Shown one piece after another: positions 7,723 through 15,680 of a stretch of 64,000 bases of DNA. The stretch is from Archangium sp. (GTDB lineage Bacteria > Myxococcota > Myxococcia > Myxococcales > Myxococcaceae), in NCBI GenBank assembly GCA_030695565.1, contig JAUYRZ010000074.1, positions 124,001-188,000 of the forward strand, given 5' to 3'. The notes beneath the pieces were generated by a model, which worked only from the letters and a program-made list of their open reading frames with translations, was not told where the DNA came from and made no database searches. Numbering within the stretch: the first letter of the stretch is position 1; each line of letters starts with the position of its first letter. The translations under genes and the position numbers were made by a program.

Positions 7723-9429
7723 ATGAAATTCCATCGACTCAGCCGCCGGCACTTCCTGCAAGGCATCGGCGGCGCATCACTCGCGTTGCCGCTGCTCCCT
7801 TCGTTGATGAACCGCGCCGAAGCGCAGTCGATGACCGCGCCCCGCTTCTTCGTCAGCACCTGGGTGGGCCACGGCGGCATCAGCGCAGAGAACGCGTACC
7901 CCATCGACTCCACCGTGAGCCTCACCGACCACACGCTCACCCCCGCGGCAGGCAGCGAGCTGGCGCACCTCGCCAAGGCGGGGCGGCTGGTCGACCTGAA
8001 GCGCACGCACGCGGCGACGACCTCGGCGCGCAGCCAGGGCCTCACCGACTTCGATGCGGGTGCGGCGCGGTTCTCTCCGTTGCTCGGCTCGTTCGTCGAA
8101 GACTCGCTGCTGGCGAAGATGAACGTGCTGCGCGGCATCGACTTCCTCACCTTCGGCGGCCACACCCGCGGCTACCTGGGCAACTTCGCCAACCGCGACG
8201 GCGGCGTGGACAACGGGCTGGCCGACTCGCCGGTGCCCACCATCGACGCGGTCATCGCGGCGAGCTCGAAGTTCTATTCGACGGGCGACCGCGCGCTGCT
8301 CAAGGCGCCGGTGCTGAACGGGGCCGGCCCGCACCTCAGCTCGTTCCGCAGCGGCACCGGCGTGGCGAACAACCCGTACCGGGTGTCGCGCCTGGGTGAG
8401 TTCTACGACCTGTTGTTCGGTGGGGTGAACACCACGCCCGGCATGCAGGTCGACCCGCGCGTCTCGTTGCTGGATCGGGTGAACCAGGACTACCGGCGTC
8501 TGAGCCGCGGCGCGTTCGGGCCCGGCCGGCGCATCAGCACGGAAGATCGCCAGCGCCTCGAGGAGTACGTCTCGGGTGTGGAGACCATCAGCGCCCGCAT
8601 GCGCGCGATGGTGTCGGCGGGCTGTTCGTTGCCCACCGTGGCCACCGGTCAGCGCACGCTCTACCTGCGTGAAGGCGAAGCCGATTGGGATTGGGACCAG
8701 GCGTCTCCGATGCCGCAGCAGCGGGTGGCGGATCAGAAGACCGTGCTCGAGCTGCGCAACCAGATGCTGGTGAACTCGTTCCTCTGTGGCACCTCGCGCA
8801 TGGCGGTGATGTCCTTCAGCTCGATCCGAGATCAGTGGGATCCGTTGATCTTCAACACGGCCAGCCAGACCGAAGCGCAGCGCACCGACGCGCACGGCAT
8901 GCTCTTTCACAACCACACGCTCGCCGATCGCCAGCAGCACCTGGTCGCCAGCCAGCGGTTCTTCATGCAGTACGGCTTCATCGATCTCGTGCGCCGGATG
9001 CAGGCGACCCAGGTGTTGCCCGGCGTGACGATGCTCGATCAAGCGGTGGTGTACTGGAGCTCGGAGAGTGGCCCCAGCACGCACGACGCGAAGTCGGTGC
9101 CCACGATCCTCGCGGGTGGTGGCGGTGGGTTCTTCCAGACGGGCAACTACGTCGACTACACCAACCGCACGCGGGCCATTCGGGGGCGCTGGGGCAATCC
9201 GTGGGTGGCGGGCATTCCGCAGAACCGGGTGCTGGCGAACATCGCGCAGGCCATGGGGTTGGCGCCGGCCGACTACGAGCTGAACGACACGGCGTATTCC
9301 ACCAAGTTCGCTTCGCGCGGCGGCAAGGTGCCGGGCTACGGAGATCCCTTCGTCGAGCCGGGTGACGACAAGGTGCCCTACCCGCCCGCGATGGTGGCGG
9401 CGATGAGCGACAAGCTGCCGCTGCTGTAG
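7723..9429 (+). CDS. DUF1552-family Tat-exported protein
   Basis: 568 aa, starting 3 bp after the DUF1592 gene. The N-terminus is a clear twin-arginine signal (SRRHFLQGIGGASLALPLLP) ending near AEAQ, so it is exported folded, possibly with a cofactor. The body matches the DUF1552 family (GHGGIS, MNVLRGIDFLTFGGHTRGY, YRRLSRGAFGPGRRIS, VVYWSSESGPSTHDAKSVPTILAGG), which appears related to the alkaline phosphatase/DUF1501 fold. It probably works with the adjacent DUF1592 protein at the cell surface. Function and substrate are unknown in the family. The gene ends the rightward block and is followed by a palindromic repeat. Confidence 0.9.
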   Translation: MKFHRLSRRHFLQGIGGASLALPLLPSLMNRAEAQSMTAPRFFVSTWVGHGGISAENAYPIDSTVSLTDHTLTPAAGSELAHLAKAGRLVDLKRTHAATTSARSQGLTDFDAGAARFSPLLGSFVEDSLLAKMNVLRGIDFLTFGGHTRGYLGNFANRDGGVDNGLADSPVPTIDAVIAASSKFYSTGDRALLKAPVLNGAGPHLSSFRSGTGVANNPYRVSRLGEFYDLLFGGVNTTPGMQVDPRVSLLDRVNQDYRRLSRGAFGPGRRISTEDRQRLEEYVSGVETISARMRAMVSAGCSLPTVATGQRTLYLREGEADWDWDQASPMPQQRVADQKTVLELRNQMLVNSFLCGTSRMAVMSFSSIRDQWDPLIFNTASQTEAQRTDAHGMLFHNHTLADRQQHLVASQRFFMQYGFIDLVRRMQATQVLPGVTMLDQAVVYWSSESGPSTHDAKSVPTILAGGGGGFFQTGNYVDYTNRTRAIRGRWGNPWVAGIPQNRVLANIAQAMGLAPADYELNDTAYSTKFASRGGKVPGYGDPFVEPGDDKVPYPPAMVAAMSDKLPLL

Positions 9430-9450
9430 AAGCCAACAACAACGATAACT

Positions 9451-9490
9451 GTCTCCCTCTCCCCGAGGGGAGAGGGTCGGGGAGAGGGCA
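9451..9490. repeat. Dispersed palindromic repeat A, copy 1
   Basis: Contains CCCTCTCCCCGAGGGGAGAGGG followed by TCGGGGAGAGGG, one of 11 copies in the window. It lies between the DUF1552 and DTW genes. The core can fold as a stem of about 8 bp. Confidence 0.85.
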
Positions 9491-9506
9491 GACGCAGTAG
9501 TCTGCC
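9487..9506 (+). promoter_or_regulatory. Perfect hairpin just upstream of the DTW start codon
   Basis: GGCAGAC (9487-9493) and GTCTGCC (9500-9506) are exact reverse complements with a 6-nt loop, ending 5 nt before the ATG at 9512. No Shine-Dalgarno sequence is visible between hairpin and start, so the structure could block or shape ribosome access. The left arm overlaps the tail of repeat A copy 1. Confidence 0.45.
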
Positions 9507-9511
9507 ACCCG

Positions 9512-10000
9512 ATGATCATCACCCGTACACGCATCGTGCTCATCCAGCACGTGCTCGAACTGAGCGAACGCAGCAACACCGGCCGTCACGCGGCCGCTGC
9601 GCTCGACAAGGTCGACGTTCGTGTCTTCGGCGCGAAAGACGCACCGCTCCAAGTCGACGATCTCGAGGGCGCCTGGTTGTTGTGGCCGGGAGAGAAGGAA
9701 CCCACGGCTCCGCTGCCTTCGACGCTCGTCGTGCTCGACGGCTCGTGGAGTCAGTCTCGCAAGATGATGCAGCGGGTTCCTGAGCTGAGATCGCTGCAGC
9801 GATGGTCACTGCCTGCGGCACCGGGCCGGAGAAGCTTGCGGGCTTCGCCTCTCGGCGGCATGTCCTCTCTCGAGGCCATCGCCGAGGCGTTGGCAGTGAT
9901 TGAAGGGGAAACGATCGGCGCTCGTGTTCGCGCGGTTCATGAGGCGCTGTTGATGAAGCAGATGTCTGAGCGCGGGTACGTGGGGCCACACAAGAGCTAG
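9512..10000 (+). CDS. DTW-domain protein, predicted tRNA-uridine aminocarboxypropyltransferase
   Basis: 162 aa. The motifs TRTRIVLIQHVLELSERSNTGRHAA, LLWPGEKEP and VLDGSWSQSRKMMQRVPELRSL are the SAM-binding and DxxW signatures of the DTW/TapT family, which adds the acp group from S-adenosylmethionine to uridine in tRNA (acp3U). The N-terminal zinc-binding Cys motifs of E. coli TapT are absent. An in-frame TAG lies shortly upstream, so they are not hidden there. It is flanked by two copies of repeat A. The family call is firm; the tRNA position is inferred from the family. Confidence 0.8.
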   Translation: MIITRTRIVLIQHVLELSERSNTGRHAAAALDKVDVRVFGAKDAPLQVDDLEGAWLLWPGEKEPTAPLPSTLVVLDGSWSQSRKMMQRVPELRSLQRWSLPAAPGRRSLRASPLGGMSSLEAIAEALAVIEGETIGARVRAVHEALLMKQMSERGYVGPHKS

Positions 10001-10046
10001 GCCCTCACCCTGCCCACTCCCGGAGAGGCTGGGGGAAAGGGGCAGA
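10001..10046. repeat. Dispersed palindromic repeat A, copy 2 (degenerate)
   Basis: Starts right after the DTW stop codon with GCCCTCACCCTGCCCACTCC and ends GGGGCAGACGC, the same tail as copy 1. The stem is degraded. The DTW gene is thus bracketed by two like-oriented copies. Confidence 0.6.
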
Positions 10047-10049
10047 CGC

Positions 10050-10104
10050 CGGTCCCCTCGAGAGAGGTCGAGCGGTCACTTGCAGCGCGCTGTGCGTCGA
10101 TCTC
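10050..10104. repeat. Dispersed repeat B, degenerate copy
   Basis: GGTCCCCTCGAGAGAGGTCG followed by AGCGGTCACTTG resembles the reverse complement of the 35612 and 56930 copies (GTTCCCCTCGAGCAGAGTCG, then ACGGGTCAGGTG). Similarity fades toward the far end. Confidence 0.45.
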
Positions 10105-10179
10105 GAACTTGAGCGGGCCAGCACGGGCTCCAAGAGACGAGCAGACGCGAAACGCGTCCGGATCAACTACTGTCCCTCA

Positions 10180-11040
10180 ATGCCCGACGAACGCGATCCG
10201 CCCCAATACTCCCTCTTCAAGGTCGAAGAGCAGGCGGCGGTTGAGCCACCGCGGGCGACGGCGTCGAGCAAATTCAGCGACTTCATCGTCTACGTCGACG
10301 AGAGCGGCGACCACAGCATGGAGAGACCTGATCCCAGCTATCCGATGTTCGTCCTCGCGTTCTGCGTCTTCTACAAGCGCAACTATGCCGAACAGGTGGT
10401 GCCCGCCCTCGAGAAGTTCAAGTTCAATCATTTCGGGCACGACTTGGTCGTCTTGCATGAGCATGAAATCCGAAAGGAGACCGGTGCGTTCCGCTTCGAG
10501 AGCCGCAAAGCGAAGGATGACTTTCTTGGCGAGCTGACCAGCATCATCGGGAGGAGCAACTTCATTCTGATCAGCTGCGTCATCAACAAAGAGGCACTCA
10601 AACGGGCGGGAGGGGTGCCTCCGAATCCGTACAATCTTGCGCTCAGCTTTTGTCTCGAGTCGCTCCAAGAGTTGATGGACGAGAAGAAGCAGGGCGCAAG
10701 GAAGACCCACGTAGTTTTCGAACGGCGTGGCGAGAAGGAAGACAAGGAGTTGGAGCTTGAGTTCCGCCGCATCTGCGACGGCGCGAATCGGAGGGGCGGT
10801 GCGTTGCCCTTCACCATCATCTTCGGCGACAAGCGCGTGCACTCCGGCGGGCTGCAACTCGCCGATCTGGTGGCGCGCCCCATAGGGCTGAGCGTGTTGC
10901 GCCCGGGTCAGCCCAATCGCGCCTTTGAGATTTTGAAGGCGAAGTTCTTCTGCGACGGCGGGCGCAGCAACGTTGGCAACGACTACGAGGGGAGGGGGTT
11001 GAAGGTGCTCCCTGCTCCAGAAAGCGAAAAGCCCCGGTGA
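10180..11040 (+). CDS. DUF3800 domain protein
   Basis: 286 aa. The family motif YVDESGDHSM appears at about residues 38-47. Further typical elements are FVLAFCVFYKR, the LHEHEIRKETGAF segment, ARKTHVVFERRGEKEDKELE, and the C-terminal GGLQLADLVARPIG. DUF3800 proteins are predicted to have an RNase H-like fold and are scattered in accessory regions, often near defence or mobile loci. Here the gene stands alone between a repeat-rich gap and a convergent gene. Codon and base composition look slightly less GC-biased (more Lys/Phe/Asn codons) than neighbours, hinting at acquisition. The nuclease role is only predicted for the family. Confidence 0.85.
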   Translation: MPDERDPPQYSLFKVEEQAAVEPPRATASSKFSDFIVYVDESGDHSMERPDPSYPMFVLAFCVFYKRNYAEQVVPALEKFKFNHFGHDLVVLHEHEIRKETGAFRFESRKAKDDFLGELTSIIGRSNFILISCVINKEALKRAGGVPPNPYNLALSFCLESLQELMDEKKQGARKTHVVFERRGEKEDKELELEFRRICDGANRRGGALPFTIIFGDKRVHSGGLQLADLVARPIGLSVLRPGQPNRAFEILKAKFFCDGGRSNVGNDYEGRGLKVLPAPESEKPR

Positions 11041-11054
11041 GTCTCACCGAGGCT
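11030..11054 (-). terminator. Intrinsic terminator between convergent genes
   Basis: AGCC-C-CGGTGA and TCACCG-A-GGCT form a 10-bp stem with one mismatch and a 3-nt GTC loop. Read on the minus strand it is followed by TTTTCGCTTTC, a fair T-tract, so it should terminate the leftward peptidoglycan-binding gene. Its left arm overlaps the end of the DUF3800 gene, for which it may also act. Confidence 0.7.
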
Positions 11055-11350
11055 AGGCGCCGACCGGGAACCCCCAGTCCACTTTCGTCATTATCTACAT
11101 CAGGCGATCCGGACCGCAAGACATCTTCCGCGGCTCAGCGAACGCCCCCAGGCACAACGTGGAGCAACGCTTCCGACATCGAGGCGGGGCTCGCGCGGCC
11201 CGCTGGTGTGACGGCGTCGAGCGTGGCTTCGATGGAGAGCGACTGTACGAAGGCCGGGTTCTTCGAGGGTCGCAACCACCTGCGCCCGATACACATCGAC
11301 CGCCGACGAAAACGCGAGGTCCTCCCAGAGGCACCGGCAGAGCGGGCAGC
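11055..11350. other. Gap without a supported gene
   Basis: About 300 bp between convergent genes. Open frames are short, Arg/Pro-rich and without recognisable motifs. I see no RNA gene or repeat. It is probably the 3' untranslated tail of the leftward transcript up to the terminator at 11030-11054, or a decayed sequence. Confidence 0.5.
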
Positions 11351-12838
11351 TTACGGCTGGGCCCAACGACCGACGGAAATGGTGCCACCCGGCCGCATCT
11401 CCATCAACAACGTGCGCGCGGAATACCGCGAGCTGGTGAGCCACGCAGGCTCGGAGCTCCAGGTCACCTTCGAGCTGGTCACCTTGCCGGCCGCGTCGAC
11501 CTGCACCGTCACTTCTTCGGCGTAGTTGTTCACCTCGCCCAGGCTGTTCGGCGCCGTCGCGCCGTCCGCGTCTTTCATGTCGTCGAAGCTACCGGTCGCG
11601 AGCACCAGCTGGGTGACCACGCCCTCCGCGTTGCGCTCGACTTTGATGACGTTGGCCATGTGATCCACCCGGCGATCACCGGTGTGGTCGATGAAGAGCA
11701 CGTCACCGGGCGTCAGCTGCGCCACCGGAATCTCCGGAATGCTGCTGTCACCCGCGTTGTCGCGCGGCGCGGCCCATGGAATGGTCACCTTCACCGCACG
11801 CGAAGCCATGTTCGCGTCGACGCCGCCGTAACGCACGTTCACGCCGGTCATCATGCTGGCCTTCGGATCCAGCCGCTGAATCGCCTGCGCGTTCTCGTAG
11901 CCCGGCCGCGCGGCCGGCAGCGTCTCGAAGCGGCTGAAGAAACCCTTCGTGTTCGAAGCCGTGGCCGCCACCCAGTTCACGTTGGGCAACCCCGCGGGCC
12001 GGGGCAGCTGCACGCCCAGGTCGTTCTTCACCTTGGTCCTGAACTGGTCCATCACGAACAGCGAGAGCGTCTTGCAGTCGGCCTCGACGCGGTTGGTCTT
12101 CAGGTGCTCCCAGTAGTTCGCGGCGAACTCGCCGTAGGCCTTCTGGATCTCAGGGTGGTTCCAATCGGCAGGCGTGCTGCGATCGACCAGCGGCCTCAGC
12201 GTCGCCATGCCCAGCGCGGCGTGATTCGAGAGGAACGCGAGCGGATCCCCGCTCACCTCGGCCGGCGTCCGCAGCTCGGTGTTGGCCAGCTTCAGATCGA
12301 GCGCGCTGAGCGTCTGCTGGTCGACCACCCCCGAAGCGGGCAGCCGCATGGAGGTCTGGAACGCCTTCACCGCGCGCTCGGTGCCAGGACCAAACTGTCC
12401 ATCGACCGTGCCCACGGCGAAACCCAACCGGGCCAGCCCGTACTGCACGGCGACCGCACGATCATCCTTTGCCCCGCGCGCGAGCGGAACCGAACCCGCC
12501 GCAGCGAAGGCGGTCTTCAGCGCGGAGTCCGCCAGCGGATCGCGCACTTCGTACATCGCCCGGCTCTGCAGCGCGGTGGCCAGCACCGCCGCCTTGGTCG
12601 AAGCCCCCGCGGCCGTGGTCAGCGCGATCGACGCCGAGTCGCCGTTCTTGTCGAAGCGATCCACCTCGCGAAACAGCGCAGCCGCCTCGGTCGCACCGGC
12701 GATCTTCCCGTCGCCATTGAGGTCGGCCTTGCTGACGTCGAGGCCGGCCAGCTTCGGATCAGCGGAGGCCTCCGCGACGTCGATCTTCTTGTCCTGCAGG
12801 GACTGCGTGAACTCGGAGCGGGTCAGCCGGGAAACCAT
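11351..12838 (-). CDS. Peptidoglycan-binding protein with EF-hand-like loops
   Basis: 495 aa, no evident signal peptide. Two EF-hand-like calcium loops occur near the N-terminus (DLNGDGKIAG at about 39-48 and DRFDKNGDSASI at about 60-71). A peptidoglycan-binding 1 domain lies around residues 125-180 (VQYGLARLGFAVGTVDGQFGPGTERAVKAFQ). The large C-terminal part (about 190-495) is unrecognised; it contains a Cys (VEADCKTLS), and a GDVLFIDHTGDRRVDHMANVIKVE segment that resembles NlpC/P60-like or amidase folds. This suggests a cell-wall enzyme whose catalytic family I cannot fix. It stands alone, divergent from nothing and 15 bp before the ABC gene's stop. Confidence 0.75.
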   Translation of the reverse strand: MVSRLTRSEFTQSLQDKKIDVAEASADPKLAGLDVSKADLNGDGKIAGATEAAALFREVDRFDKNGDSASIALTTAAGASTKAAVLATALQSRAMYEVRDPLADSALKTAFAAAGSVPLARGAKDDRAVAVQYGLARLGFAVGTVDGQFGPGTERAVKAFQTSMRLPASGVVDQQTLSALDLKLANTELRTPAEVSGDPLAFLSNHAALGMATLRPLVDRSTPADWNHPEIQKAYGEFAANYWEHLKTNRVEADCKTLSLFVMDQFRTKVKNDLGVQLPRPAGLPNVNWVAATASNTKGFFSRFETLPAARPGYENAQAIQRLDPKASMMTGVNVRYGGVDANMASRAVKVTIPWAAPRDNAGDSSIPEIPVAQLTPGDVLFIDHTGDRRVDHMANVIKVERNAEGVVTQLVLATGSFDDMKDADGATAPNSLGEVNNYAEEVTVQVDAAGKVTSSKVTWSSEPAWLTSSRYSARTLLMEMRPGGTISVGRWAQP

Positions 12839-12853
12839 CGCTCCTCTCTACCA

Positions 12854-13618
12854 TCACGCCCGGGCGTTCGCCTCGCGCTCGAGCCAATCTTTGAGGAAGG
12901 CCAGCACCGCCGGGTGCCGGGAGGCCCGGAAGACCTCGGGCGGCCCCACCTCGATGACCCGCCCCTCGAAGAGCAGCCCGACCTGATCAGCGATGCGGAA
13001 GGCCGTGGGCAGATCGTGGGTGATGATGAACGCGGTCACCCCCAGCTGCTTCTGGGCCACCTCGATCGCCTCGTCCACCGTCTCGGTGGTGAGGGGGTCG
13101 AGCCCCGCGGTCGGCTCGTCGGCGAGGAAGACCCGGGGCCGCAAGGCCATCGCCCGCGCGAACGCCACCCGCTTCTTCATGCCGCCCGACAGGTCAGAGG
13201 GGAAAAGCGCCGCCGCGTCGCTGAGCCCCAGCAGGGCCAGCAGCGCATCGACGCGCGCTTTCACCTCGGGCTCCTTCAAGTGCTGCAGCTCGCGCAGGGG
13301 GAAGGCCACGTTGTCGGCCACGGTGAGCGAGTCGAACAAGGCGTTGGCTTGAAACTGAATGCCGATCTCCCGTCTCACCGCGTCGAGCTGCGCGGGATCT
13401 CCCGCAGACAGCTCGTGCCCATCGACCATCACCGAACCTTCGTCAGGCTGGAGCAACCCCTCCAGGTGTTTGAGCAGCACCGTCTTGCCGCTGCCACTTC
13501 CACCGAGCAGCACGAAGGTCTGCCCTTCGAAGACGTCGAGATCCACCCCGCGCAAGACCGGCTGGCCCTCGAAGGCCTTCTTCACGCCGCGCATCGAGAT
13601 GAGCGGCCGGGCGTTCAC
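12854..13618 (-). CDS. ABC transporter ATP-binding protein, MlaF/MkL type
   Basis: 254 aa. Walker A GGSGSGKT lies near residues 39-46, the Q-loop at IGIQFQANALFDSLTVADNVAFPLRE, the signature LSGGMKKRVAFARAMAL, Walker B RVFLADEPTAGLDP and the switch His in ITHD. The MKKRVAFARA signature and FQ..ALFDSLTV segment are typical of ATPases that energise Mla/Mce lipid transport across the envelope. No permease or MCE protein is present nearby, so the partners must lie elsewhere. The GTG start overlaps the terC stop by 4 bp, implying coupled translation. Confidence 0.88.
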   Translation of the reverse strand: MNARPLISMRGVKKAFEGQPVLRGVDLDVFEGQTFVLLGGSGSGKTVLLKHLEGLLQPDEGSVMVDGHELSAGDPAQLDAVRREIGIQFQANALFDSLTVADNVAFPLRELQHLKEPEVKARVDALLALLGLSDAAALFPSDLSGGMKKRVAFARAMALRPRVFLADEPTAGLDPLTTETVDEAIEVAQKQLGVTAFIITHDLPTAFRIADQVGLLFEGRVIEVGPPEVFRASRHPAVLAFLKDWLEREANARA

Positions 13619-14349
13619 GTCGCGGGCTCGGCTTCCACCTTGTCCTTCGAGCGGAAGCGCAGGTTGAGCAGCTCGACGACCACCGAGAAGGCCATCGCGA
13701 AGTAGATGTACCCCTTCGAGACGTGCTGGCCGAGGCTCTCCGCCACCAGCAACGCGCCGATCAGCAGCAAGAACGAGAGCGCGAGGATCTTCATCGAAGG
13801 GTGTCTCTCCACGAAGCCGCCGATGCGCCCGGCGAACAACATCATCGAGATGACCGCGACCACCATCGCCACCACCATCACGGGCACGTCTTCCACCATT
13901 CCGACCGCGGTGATGACCGAGTCGATCGAGAACACCAGGTCGATGGCGATGATCTGCACGATGGCGCCGAACGAGCTGCCCGACTGCTTCTTCGGGCCGT
14001 CGTGCTCCTCTTTGTGCTCCACCTTCTTGTGGATCTCGGTCGTGGCCTTGAACATCAGGAACAAGCCGCCCAACAACAGAATGAGGTGACGCGCGGTGAA
14101 CGGGTGATCGCCCACGTGCACCAGCACGTACGACAACTTCATGATCCAGCTGATGGTGAAGAGCAGGCCGATGCGCAGCACCAGCGCGCCGCCCACGCCG
14201 ATGCGGGTGACCAGCTTGCGCTGATGAGGCGGCAGCTTCCCGGTGAGGATGCTGATGAAGACCAGGTTGTCGAGGCCGAGCACCACCTCCATCGCGGTGA
14301 GGGAGACGAGAGCGGTCCAGGTGGCGGGCTGCGTGAAGAGTTCGAGCAT
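13615..14349 (-). CDS. TerC-family integral membrane protein
   Basis: 244 aa with about seven hydrophobic segments. Conserved acidic membrane motifs of the TerC family are visible: EVVLGLDNLVFISILTGKLP near the N-terminus and IDLVFSIDSVITAVGMVED in the middle. The tellurite-resistance-associated TerC family is now linked to metal (especially manganese) loading of exported proteins. It forms a two-gene unit with the ABC ATPase (4-bp overlap), an unusual pairing. The gene is divergent from the response regulator. Confidence 0.9.
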   Translation of the reverse strand: MLELFTQPATWTALVSLTAMEVVLGLDNLVFISILTGKLPPHQRKLVTRIGVGGALVLRIGLLFTISWIMKLSYVLVHVGDHPFTARHLILLLGGLFLMFKATTEIHKKVEHKEEHDGPKKQSGSSFGAIVQIIAIDLVFSIDSVITAVGMVEDVPVMVVAMVVAVISMMLFAGRIGGFVERHPSMKILALSFLLLIGALLVAESLGQHVSKGYIYFAMAFSVVVELLNLRFRSKDKVEAEPAT

Positions 14350-14381
14350 CGCGCGTGCTTGTAACCGCTCACGAGACTGCC

Positions 14382-14424
14382 CTCACCGTTTTCGGGGTTT
14401 CGAGGAGCGTCTCACCGTTTTTGG
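14382..14424. repeat. Two 14-bp direct repeats in the divergent terC/response-regulator gap
   Basis: CTCACCGTTTTCGG (14382-14395) and CTCACCGTTTTTGG (14411-14424) differ at one base and are 29 bp apart start to start. Their place between divergent genes suggests a regulator-binding pair, but no regulator is assigned. Confidence 0.35.
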
Positions 14425-14481
14425 CAGTCAGACATGCTTGTCCGCGGCGGGTGAGGCGCCTACCTCTGATCGGGCGCATTC

Positions 14482-14853
14482 ATGAGAGTTCTCGTCGTCG
14501 ATGACAATGCCGATCTCCTCAGCTCGATGGAGCTGATCTTGAGCGCTGCGGGACATCAGACCCGCACCTGCGATGACACCCGCCGGGCGATCGAGCTGAA
14601 CCGGGAGGAGCCGGCCGATGTGCTGATCACCGACATCTTCATGCCCGGCGTCGACGGGCTGGAGACCATCACCGAGTTCCGCTCCATCTGGCCCCACCTC
14701 AAGATCGTGGCCATGTCGGGTGGCGGCCACATCTCGAAGCGCGACTACCTCAGCGTGGCCTTGAAGATCGGCGCCGACGCGATGGTGCGCAAACCGTTCG
14801 AACCGCAGGCCCTGCTGGAGCTGGTGGGGCAGCTGGTTCCCCGGCAACCCTGA
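14482..14853 (+). CDS. Single-domain response regulator (CheY-like)
   Basis: 123 aa, receiver domain only. The acidic pocket (D7, D8), phosphoacceptor D51 in LITDIFMPGVDGL, the conserved Ser79 (AMSGG) and K104 (VRKPFEP) are all present, so phosphorylation should be functional. There is no output domain, so it probably acts by protein contact or phosphorelay. No kinase lies beside it; a hybrid-free histidine kinase is at 46385-47767 but there is no evidence for pairing. Confidence 0.92.
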   Translation: MRVLVVDDNADLLSSMELILSAAGHQTRTCDDTRRAIELNREEPADVLITDIFMPGVDGLETITEFRSIWPHLKIVAMSGGGHISKRDYLSVALKIGADAMVRKPFEPQALLELVGQLVPRQP

Positions 14854-15023
14854 GGCGGTGTGACCGGTTTCGCGGGACGCCCTTCAAAGCCAGGCGAACG
14901 ACGCGTTCGGGGTCGACGAAGACGAGCAACTCCTCGTCAATGCCCAGCGGCGCTTCGACAAAACCGGCCCCGAGCTCGAGTGGTTGGCTCATGCAGACAC
15001 CCTACCCGCCCCATCGCGAAAAT

Positions 15024-15068
15024 CGGTTGTGACGGAACGGACATTGGCCCGGCCGAACGTCACAACCG
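15024..15068 (-). terminator. Long-stem terminator at the 3' end of the acetyltransferase gene
   Basis: CGGTTGTGACG (15024-15034) and CGTCACAACCG (15058-15068) form a perfect 11-bp stem enclosing 23 nt that include a smaller GGCC-C-GGCC hairpin. On the minus strand the stem is followed by ATTTTCGCG. The right arm covers the gene's stop codon (15060-15062). Confidence 0.65.
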
Positions 15069-15608
15069 TTCGAGTTCTTCGCGGCTCATCATCATCAGGT
15101 GAATCGGGTGCCCCAGATCATCGGCCACGTCGCGCACATGGCGGAACCCCGCCTTCTCGTACGCCCGAATGGCGATGAGATTTTCCTTCTCGGGATCGAT
15201 GAAGCAGTCGGTGTGACGGGCATCACGCAGCGGCAGCTCGCGCAGAAAGCGCGTGATCATTGGCCCACCCAGCCCGTGATGCGCAAAACACTCTTCTCCA
15301 ATCAGCACGTCGCACCCGACCGCGTCCTCATCGTCGAGGCCGTACGCCTGCATCAAGCTGGGGAACTGGCCGAAGCGCACCCACTCCATCAGACCGATGG
15401 GCGCGGCGTCGTAGCAGACGATGTACGGGTGAATGGGGATGAGCCCCGCCAGCCGCGGAGTGTATTCGGCGATGACGTCTTCGACCGAACGCTCCCGGCC
15501 CCACCAGCGCTCCGCGTGAGGCGCGTGCATCCACCGGTGAATGAGGGGCAGATCTTCGCTCTCCAGCGAGCGGAACCGAAGCGCAGCGGGTGTCAGGCGT
15601 GCGTTCAT
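15060..15608 (-). CDS. GNAT acetyltransferase, aminoglycoside 6'-N-acetyltransferase-like
   Basis: 182 aa from ATG at 15608; a longer open frame upstream runs antisense into the next gene and is not used. Family features include the HRWMHAPHAERWWG N-terminal segment, the LMEWVRFGQFPSL strand, the acetyl-CoA loop around GEECFAHHGLGGPMITRFL, and the C-terminal CFIDPEKENLIAIRAYEKAGFRHV, which is the A/B motif region of AAC(6')- and siderophore-type GNATs. Substrate cannot be fixed; aminoglycoside or a hydroxamate-siderophore intermediate are both possible. It is divergent from the glycosidase-like lipoprotein 72 bp away. Confidence 0.85.
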   Translation of the reverse strand: MNARLTPAALRFRSLESEDLPLIHRWMHAPHAERWWGRERSVEDVIAEYTPRLAGLIPIHPYIVCYDAAPIGLMEWVRFGQFPSLMQAYGLDDEDAVGCDVLIGEECFAHHGLGGPMITRFLRELPLRDARHTDCFIDPEKENLIAIRAYEKAGFRHVRDVADDLGHPIHLMMMSREELERL

Positions 15609-15680
15609 GGGCCACCAGTAACGTCGCGCCCCGGCGCCGCGCCCCTTCGTCACCGGGGAGAAACGCACTAGGAAGCGCGC

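Noticed and set aside
14411-14445. Possible sigma-54 promoter (TTGGCAG...TGCTTG) before the response regulator
   Set aside because: The GG to GC spacing is 11 rather than 10 nt, so it does not fit the consensus.
14750-14992. Minus-strand open frame starting MSQPLELGAGFVEAPLGIDE after the response regulator
   Set aside because: The first 40 residues look protein-like, but the frame then runs antisense into the response regulator with Pro/Arg-rich sequence and no family is recognised.
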